Assembly (NCBI RefSeq): GCF_000497045.1
Contig: NW_015961954.1
Span: forward strand, 62,001 to 126,000
Length of the DNA: 64,000 nt
Direction of reading: 5' to 3'
Origin: Kalmanozyma brasiliensis GHG001
Taxonomy: Eukaryota > Basidiomycota > Ustilaginomycetes > Ustilaginales
Below the pieces are notes generated by a model, which made no database searches, was not told where the DNA came from, and saw only the letters and a program-made list of their open reading frames with translations. The first letter of the stretch is position 1; each line of letters starts with the position of its first letter. A program made the translations under genes and the position numbers. Positions 58,763 to 64,000 of this stretch are shown piece by piece.

Positions 58763-59163
58763 CTTGACTTCGAGTGTTGGTGGTGGTGGTCGGGAAGCAT
58801 CCTTCGAGCGAGCGCGAACGGATATAAGAACGTGTGGCGGAGGTTTAGGGGCCAAGCTGAGGTTGTCACCATCGAAGCTCGTTGCAGCCCTCATAAGCAG
58901 GAGGGTATCGGTTGTGTGGCTTCAGGGTCCACAATGCTGGGTTCGGCTTGCAACCGGCAATCAAGGCGTCCTTTCCACCCGATTCAGTCAAACTGCCAGA
59001 TCGGGTGGCGCGCAAATCAAGATGAAATTTTTGCCTTTGCTCCTCGCGGCACCAACAAGAAGATTTTCGAAAAATTTGGCAGCAAAGCAACCTTGATCTG
59101 AACGCTCTCTCACCATCCCACCGAACCACATCATTCTTGTCACCCCCCGCTTGCACTGCAACC
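58763..59163. promoter_or_regulatory. Bidirectional promoter region, GH26-like / rrs1
   Basis: This 401-base gap separates divergent starts. Two A/T words resembling the ribosomal RNA processing element lie on the rrs1 side, listed separately. Confidence 0.4.
59023..59077 (+). promoter_or_regulatory. Two RRPE-like words upstream of rrs1
   Basis: TGAAATTTTT (59023-59032) and GAAAAATTT (59069-59077) lie about 90-140 bases upstream of the rrs1 start. They closely resemble the yeast rRNA-processing element TGAAAAATTT found upstream of ribosome-biogenesis genes. Function here is inferred. Confidence 0.4.
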
Positions 59164-60207
59164 ATGCCAGCCGCAATCGTCTCGAACAGCACCACCTCTC
59201 TGGACGGCACCGCCCTCGCCGCAGCCTCGTCCTCCAAGTACCTCCCCACCACCGTCGACGAGACCCCTTCACCCTACCAATTCGACCTTGGCCTCCTAAC
59301 CTCAATCAACCCGAACCCGCTCCCTTCCACGCCTCTCACCTCGGCCACCCTCACCTCCCGCACGAGGGACGGCATCCAATCTCTCATCAACCGCATCTTC
59401 ACCCTCCCCATCGTGCCCTCCCCCGACCATGGCCCCCTAGCCACGCTCCCCGCGTTCACCACCCGCCTCCCCCGGGAGAAATCCATGCCCAAACCCAAAC
59501 CCTTGACCAAGTGGGAAAAGTTCGCCAAGCAAAAGGGCATCCAATCGCGCAAGAAGGACAAACTCATTTTCGACGAAGCCACCTCCACCTGGGTCCCCCG
59601 TTGGGGCTTCAAGGGTGCCAACAAGGATGCTGAAGAACAATGGATTCACGAGCTCAAGAACAATGGGCAGAACGACCTGGATCCTGCTGCTACGGCGAAG
59701 AAGGAGCGCCTGGCCAAGGTCAAGAAGAACGAAAAGCAGAGGGCGGGCAACCTTGCGCGTGCGGCGAGCTCCAGTGCTGCTGCAGGGGTGGCCAAGGGTG
59801 GTTTGGGCGATGCGAATGCTGCTAAGCTGGCTAGGGCGGCTGCGAGGGAGAAGAGGAAGGCCGAATTGGAGGCGGATGTGTTGCGATCCCGCGCATCGAC
59901 GGCGAGCCTGGGTAGGTTCGATAAGACCCTGAAGGGCGAGACCAAGCAGAAGGGGTTGAAGAGGAAGTTCGATCCTAATGAGAAGGATACCAGGGAGGAG
60001 AGACAGGGTAATTTGGCGTTGTTGGAGAAGTTGGGCACGAGCAAGTTGAGGAAGGCGGCCAAGAGCGCGGAGGGCCAGGGCGATAAGGAGCTGGTGAACA
60101 CGAGGAAGGCGGTTCAGTTTGCCACTGGCGGGCATGGCGTTACGAGCATGAGGGATGGCGGGCGGGGCGGAAGGGGCGGACGGGGTGGCAAGCGGGGTAG
60201 GAAGTAG
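59164..60207 (+). CDS. rrs1: Ribosome biogenesis regulatory protein Rrs1
   Basis: Rrs1 with Rpf2 brings the 5S RNP (5S rRNA, Rpl5, Rpl11) into pre-60S particles (family knowledge). The 347-residue protein has the conserved N-terminal FDLGLLTSINPNPL segment, then TRDGIQSLINRIFTLP, LPREKSMPKPKPLTKWEKFAKQKGI (the most diagnostic Rrs1 stretch), RKKDKLIFDE and WVPRWGFKGANKD. The C-terminal half is Lys/Arg-rich with a coiled-coil character and ends in a short Gly/Arg-rich RGG-like tail. Length is above yeast Rrs1 (203 residues), as usual in filamentous fungi and animals. ATG 59164 is the first ATG. It is convergent with prp17. Confidence 0.95.
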   Translation: MPAAIVSNSTTSLDGTALAAASSSKYLPTTVDETPSPYQFDLGLLTSINPNPLPSTPLTSATLTSRTRDGIQSLINRIFTLPIVPSPDHGPLATLPAFTTRLPREKSMPKPKPLTKWEKFAKQKGIQSRKKDKLIFDEATSTWVPRWGFKGANKDAEEQWIHELKNNGQNDLDPAATAKKERLAKVKKNEKQRAGNLARAASSSAAAGVAKGGLGDANAAKLARAAAREKRKAELEADVLRSRASTASLGRFDKTLKGETKQKGLKRKFDPNEKDTREERQGNLALLEKLGTSKLRKAAKSAEGQGDKELVNTRKAVQFATGGHGVTSMRDGGRGGRGGRGGKRGRK

Positions 60208-60418
60208 CGAGGTCGTTGAGTTGTTTTATTGTGGTTTGCATTCAGTTTGACTTGATACATCGTTGACCGTGTGACTGTGAAGGTCGTGAGCAACGGCCTG
60301 CTGGTTGAGAACCTCGCTGTTCATCGGCGACATCCTGAATCAGTCTCTCGCTCAACAGACGACACACACGCACATTCCGAGATTGCGTCAACCCAATGCT
60401 GACATTTGCTCCGCGCTG

Positions 60419-62401
60419 TCAATCCCACAACTTGATCTCACCATCCCAGCTGCCGGTGACGACCTTGCTGGTCTCGTGCGGCAACCACGCGCAGCTGATC
60501 ACCGCCTCCCTATGCGCGCCCCTCAACCTCTTCAACAATCTCGTCGTCTTCCAGTCCCAAAAGCACACGTTGCCCTCTCCATCACCACTACTAACGAACT
60601 TGCCATCGGGACTGAACCCCACCTGGCACGCGAACCCGGCAACGTTATGACCCTTGAACACCTTTTTCCGGTTCTGCTTGAAGCCGTCCGCTGCAAACGT
60701 CAGGATCTGGTTGTCCATGCTCTGCGCAGCTAACCACTTGCCCGTCGGGGACAATGTCACCGCCGGCATGGAATGCATCGTCGGATCCGCAATGTACTTG
60801 ATCACCACAGGGATGTCGTAATCCCACCCGCGCATCGTCTTGTCGTCCGAGGTCGTCACAAAGCGTCGATTGCCATCGACAAACGTGACGCTGTTGACGG
60901 CGCCGAGGTGGGACGTGTACTCCTGCGTGATCGTGTGCGAGTTGATATCCCACTGATGGACCTTTTTATCGCTCATCCCTGTGAGGAAGATGTGCTGCTT
61001 ATCCTCGTCCGGGTGGAAGGTGACGCAGTACGGCGTGGCACTGTTGGAAAAGCTATCCAGACAAGCGCCCGTCTCGGTATCCCACAGCTTGACCACCCGA
61101 TCGTACCCCGCCGACAAAAACCGCCTTCCATCATTCGAAAACGCCACATCCCTCACCGCCTTCCCATGCCCCATGAACGTCCGCAAACACTGCCCTTCGT
61201 GATACACATCCCACAGCTTGACCGTCGTATCCAACGAAGCGCTCAACAACAAATGCCCCGATTTCGGAAAGACCTTGAGCGTCGACACCCCTTTCCCATG
61301 CCCCTTGAACGTGTGGATGCACGTTTTCGGCAAAAAGCACTCCTGCTCGCCCGCCTCGCCGGACAGATTGACATCGACGTCCGTAGGCACGTGCATGTAC
61401 GTTCGTCCTTGGTAGTCGTACATGCTCTTGGCGTGCAGGATCGAGGTTTCGGTGATCTTTTCGGTTTCGGAGGTGGTCTTGCGAGCTTGGGCGGCGAGGA
61501 GGGCGTCTTTCTCGCGCGCGTCGGATTTAGCTTGCGCAGCGGTGAGTTCGGCTTGGGATGGACCCACGGTGGCATCCTGCCCCAAGAGCTGCGTTGCAAT
61601 GTCGTCGTCTTCGGCGCGTTTCGCCCACGGACCGACGTAGGCGCCATCGCCATCGAGAATGCCTGCATCGCCTGCTTTGGGATTTCGCTTCTTCCTGTGC
61701 GCCTTGCTACCGTTGCTCGCGCGAATCTCGGCTGCCGAGGCGCCTCCGAAACGCGATGCTGCATACTGATCACCGACGTACGACGAAGAGCCCTCCGCAG
61801 ACTGGTGCAGCAAAGACGGATCCTTCGCATACCCATAGACGTGAAAGGTACGCTGTTGATTGCGGAAGTCGAAATCGGAGACTGCGGCGGACTCGATGTG
61901 GCCGGTGAGAGTGTTTTGTTGGGCGCCGAGGGTGCGCGTTGCAAAAGGATTCTCCGGGCCCAATTGGGGCGCTGTCATGTCGGCATAGGAGATGTTGACG
62001 TGCATGGTGTTGTCGCCGGGTCGCAAGAGGAGAGCTTCGGCGGCGGAAGAGTTGTCGATCACTTGCGGCGCGAGCGCGACTGCGGTCGAAGTGGACGAAG
62101 ATGCGGAAGAAGGGCCGGAAGGGTTGGATGTTGAAGCCGGTGCCGACGGTGCTGCGGCATTGCTGTTCCTCTTTGACTTCTTCGACGGCCGTGATGAGGA
62201 AGGAGGTGCTTCGGGAGATGCCTGTAGCGCTTGTTGTGATGTCGATGCTTGCTCAGGCTTGAGACTGCCCAGTCCAAAAGCGTCGGTGGGATCGTAGTCC
62301 AGAGGCTCGGTGGTCGTTGCTGTCTTCGACTTGACCAGCTGGGGCGAAGGCTGCTCGCCGATGTCGCTGTCTTCAGAGCCGTAGCCTGCAAGAGCGTCCA
62401 T
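60419..62401 (-). CDS. prp17: Pre-mRNA splicing factor Prp17 (Cdc40), WD40
   Basis: Prp17 acts in the second catalytic step of splicing (family knowledge). The 660-residue protein has a disordered N-terminus (YGSEDSD, Ser/Ala-rich), the conserved block NTLTGHIESAAVSDFDFRNQ and a later KSMYDYQGRTYMHVPTDVDVNL stretch that marks the family, then a C-terminal propeller from about residue 370: TFKGHGKGVSTLKVFPKSGHL, TFMGHGKAVRDVAFSNDGRR, QWDINSHTITQEYTSHLGAVNS, TTSDDKTMRGWDYDIPVVIKY, ending SGDGEGNVCFWDWKTT and a final WDGEIKLWD. Length is greater than yeast Prp17 (455) and near the human protein (579). ATG 62401 is the first ATG. It is divergent from sgd1, 240 bases apart. Confidence 0.95.
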   Translation of the reverse strand: MDALAGYGSEDSDIGEQPSPQLVKSKTATTTEPLDYDPTDAFGLGSLKPEQASTSQQALQASPEAPPSSSRPSKKSKRNSNAAAPSAPASTSNPSGPSSASSSTSTAVALAPQVIDNSSAAEALLLRPGDNTMHVNISYADMTAPQLGPENPFATRTLGAQQNTLTGHIESAAVSDFDFRNQQRTFHVYGYAKDPSLLHQSAEGSSSYVGDQYAASRFGGASAAEIRASNGSKAHRKKRNPKAGDAGILDGDGAYVGPWAKRAEDDDIATQLLGQDATVGPSQAELTAAQAKSDAREKDALLAAQARKTTSETEKITETSILHAKSMYDYQGRTYMHVPTDVDVNLSGEAGEQECFLPKTCIHTFKGHGKGVSTLKVFPKSGHLLLSASLDTTVKLWDVYHEGQCLRTFMGHGKAVRDVAFSNDGRRFLSAGYDRVVKLWDTETGACLDSFSNSATPYCVTFHPDEDKQHIFLTGMSDKKVHQWDINSHTITQEYTSHLGAVNSVTFVDGNRRFVTTSDDKTMRGWDYDIPVVIKYIADPTMHSMPAVTLSPTGKWLAAQSMDNQILTFAADGFKQNRKKVFKGHNVAGFACQVGFSPDGKFVSSGDGEGNVCFWDWKTTRLLKRLRGAHREAVISCAWLPHETSKVVTGSWDGEIKLWD

Positions 62402-62544
62402 GATTGCACCTTTCACTCGTTCGGACCGAGTCTGCCTTCGTTCGTTGGTTATAGAGAAGGGTCAGAAGAAGGTGAGCAACGGTAATGCAAGACCAAACCT
62501 CGTTCTGCGGCCATCTGAATCGCTCCGATTTCCGAGCTTTGAAG

Positions 62545-62552
62545 CAAAATTT
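62545..62552 (+). promoter_or_regulatory. RRPE-like word upstream of sgd1
   Basis: CAAAATTT lies 90-97 bases upstream of the ATG at 62642 in the divergent prp17/sgd1 promoter. It matches the core of the words upstream of rrs1 and rio2. Confidence 0.3.
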
Positions 62553-62641
62553 ACTTTTTTGCCGCTTCTTCTTCTTGTTCTCCACACCCTTCTTCCTCCA
62601 GACACCAAACCGCCTCGAAAAGAGAAGACAGCAAAGTCGCA

Positions 62642-64000
62642 ATGCCGTTCGACTCACGCTTGAAGTCGCGCAAGACGACGACGCTACCCGCAGCCCTTCG
62701 TGATGAACTTGGACTGCCTGCCCCTTCCGCGCAGAGACGTCCCTTCCGGCCACACGACCGAGGCAACCGCTTCGACTCGCACAATGGGTCGGGCAAGCCA
62801 CAGCTCAAGGCGATAGGCAGGCCGCAGAGCGCCGTCAATGGTGCAGCAAAGGGGACGTCGAGGGGCCCCATCAAGTCGCTGCGGAATCAGGAGAAGGAGC
62901 AGCAAGAGCAGCAGCAACAGCGAAAGCAGCAACGGTCGCAAGCTGGACCGTCTTTGCAGCACAAGGGCAATAAGCCAACCACGAACCGCAACGCGAACGC
63001 TAATGCAGCCTCATCGAGTCGCGCAAACAGCAATGCTGGGCAAGCTGACAAAAAGCGAAAGTCGACCAACCAGCCAAGAGAGGAGCTCAAAGTCATCAAG
63101 AAGCCCAAGAGCACCAAAGCACCTCTACCACAATCGGAGGATGAAGAGTCGGTCGAACAGAAACAGCGACTCAACCCGTTCACTGGCGAGCTCGAGGTAG
63201 TCAAGCCGAACAAGAAGAGGACGTCCTCTACTAAGCCCACTGCGCTCGAGAAGATGCTTGCGCGTGCAGAGGCGGGCCCATCCACCTCGTCAAATGGCAA
63301 AGCAAAGGCGAGCGAGGGTCTGGACGGCGGCAAGAAGAAGGGCAGACGACACATGACACAGCAGGAGAAGGAGGATGAGGACGAGATCCGATGGCTCGAG
63401 TACAGTCTAGGCAAAAGCAGACAGGGGGAGGATGTGGTGCGCGATGATCTGGATGACTTCTTGGACGATCTGGATCGGTTCCAGGTGGGAATGTATGATG
63501 AAAGTGATAGCGACGAGGAGGAAGAGGAGAGTGATGACGAGAGCGACGACTCCGGGTTGGAGGACGTCAGTGCGAGCGAAGACGATGAGTCGGAGGAGGG
63601 TGAGGAGGAAGAGGGAGACAGCGAGATGGACGGAGAGAGTGCCAGTGAGGACGAGGAGATGGAAGCGTTAGAGGGAGAAGGGGCGTACGACTTCGACTCG
63701 AATGACGAAGACGACTTCAGCAACTGGGATGCTGCCATGGCCACAACAGACGAAGAAGCGGAGGAAGATGATGACGAAGAAGCCAGCACCGACGAGGACG
63801 ACGAAAGCGAAGAAACCGCCGAGGAGGACTCTGAAGCCGAGGAAGCCCGTGCACTCATCGCTGGTTCCGCAAAGACAGCCTCATCCGACACCGTCGCATC
63901 GACATCCGCATCATCAGCTCCTGCTGCCGCAACAGCCACCAAGTACATCCCTCCAGCTCTGCGCGCAAAGCTCGCCGCCGAGTCCTCTAGCACAACCACA
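62642..64000 (+). CDS. sgd1: Nucleolar MIF4G-domain protein Sgd1/Nom1, 5' part (cut by window end)
   Basis: Sgd1/Nom1 is a nucleolar protein needed for 40S ribosome biogenesis and binds the DEAD helicase Fal1/eIF4A3 (family knowledge). The frame opens at ATG 62642 and stays open to the last base, giving at least 453 residues. The N-terminal part is basic and Gln-rich, then comes QEKEDEDEIRWLEYSLGK followed by DDLDDFLDDLDRF, the conserved Sgd1/Nom1 pre-domain motif, then about 130 very acidic residues, and finally KYIPPALRAKL, the YIPPxLR segment that precedes the MIF4G domain in this family. The MIF4G and MA3 domains themselves lie beyond the window. No stop or splice signal is needed inside the window. 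It is divergent from prp17. Confidence 0.88.
   Translation, partial: MPFDSRLKSRKTTTLPAALRDELGLPAPSAQRRPFRPHDRGNRFDSHNGSGKPQLKAIGRPQSAVNGAAKGTSRGPIKSLRNQEKEQQEQQQQRKQQRSQAGPSLQHKGNKPTTNRNANANAASSSRANSNAGQADKKRKSTNQPREELKVIKKPKSTKAPLPQSEDEESVEQKQRLNPFTGELEVVKPNKKRTSSTKPTALEKMLARAEAGPSTSSNGKAKASEGLDGGKKKGRRHMTQQEKEDEDEIRWLEYSLGKSRQGEDVVRDDLDDFLDDLDRFQVGMYDESDSDEEEEESDDESDDSGLEDVSASEDDESEEGEEEEGDSEMDGESASEDEEMEALEGEGAYDFDSNDEDDFSNWDAAMATTDEEAEEDDDEEASTDEDDESEETAEEDSEAEEARALIAGSAKTASSDTVASTSASSAPAAATATKYIPPALRAKLAAESSSTTT

Noticed and set aside
412..62401. Stop-codon readthrough to hidden peroxisomal signals (TGA CTA context, reported for smut glycolytic enzymes)
   Set aside because: I checked the bases after the stops of all complete genes here; none has TGA followed by CTA.
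1..64000. Secondary-metabolite, mating-type, effector or transposon cluster, CRISPR or operon structures
   Set aside because: The genes are dispersed housekeeping genes of a eukaryote, and none of the hallmark enzymes, repeats or secreted-protein arrays is present.

Overview
This window is nuclear DNA from a fungus, most likely a basidiomycete smut (Ustilaginomycotina); the species cannot be fixed from the sequence alone. The sequence shows a compact, GC-rich chromosome arm with genes on both strands, mostly intronless even when long (kinesins of 1188 and 1122 residues), and a few genes with short GT-AG introns of 69-95 bases (rpb4, rio2, npc2, vps20). A nuclear tRNA gene with a classical intron just after the anticodon confirms a eukaryote. 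The smut assignment is inference from gene architecture and composition. There are no bacterial-type operons, CRISPR arrays, insertion sequences or intact transposons.

Layout. 0-9.5 kb: mitochondrial rhomboid protease, RNA polymerase II subunit Rpb4, a WDR5/Swd3-type WD40 protein, a DUF1295 membrane reductase-like protein, kinesin-5. 9.7-19 kb: SAICAR synthetase (ade1), a kinesin-6, a 2-kb gene-free stretch with an AT-rich island, and Rio2 kinase. 19-29 kb: an NPC2-type lipid-binding protein, a single-pass membrane protein, a mitochondrial PPR protein, the ESCRT-III subunit Vps20 (five exons) and an unknown serine-rich protein. 28.6-33.5 kb: the longest gene-free interval, 4.9 kb. 33.5-39.3 kb: mitochondrial aminopeptidase Icp55, a GST-like protein, a UbiG/Coq3-like methyltransferase and ketol-acid reductoisomerase (ilv5). 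41-51.5 kb: a stomatin-family protein, a membrane-anchored Ppx1-like DHH phosphatase, an acyl-CoA thioesterase, a LisH/WD40 protein and a flavocytochrome b2. 52.2 kb: an intron-containing tRNA-Ile(AAU). 53.5-64 kb: an unknown protein with a candidate LIR motif, a COG2907-type flavoprotein, a GH26-like intracellular hydrolase, Rrs1, Prp17 and the 5' part of Sgd1/Nom1, cut by the window end.

Most genes are housekeeping. Themes recur without physical clustering: ribosome biogenesis (rio2, rrs1, sgd1, which share AAAATTT-type promoter words about 90-140 bases upstream of their starts), mitosis (kinesin-5 and kinesin-6 flanking ade1), mitochondrial protein handling (rhomboid, Icp55, PPR) and lipid or organic-acid metabolism with possible peroxisomal tails (thioesterase ending HKL, flavocytochrome b2 ending NKL). 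No secondary-metabolite, mating-type or effector cluster is recognisable.

The points most worth following are: a roughly 100-residue acidic insertion inside the catalytic core of Rio2; a flavocytochrome b2 that appears to lack a mitochondrial presequence and ends in a PTS1-like tripeptide; a Ppx1-type phosphatase with an N-terminal membrane anchor and a candidate internal start; two uncharacterised proteins with short linear motifs (LIR-like; PPxY); and the unusually large gene-free interval.
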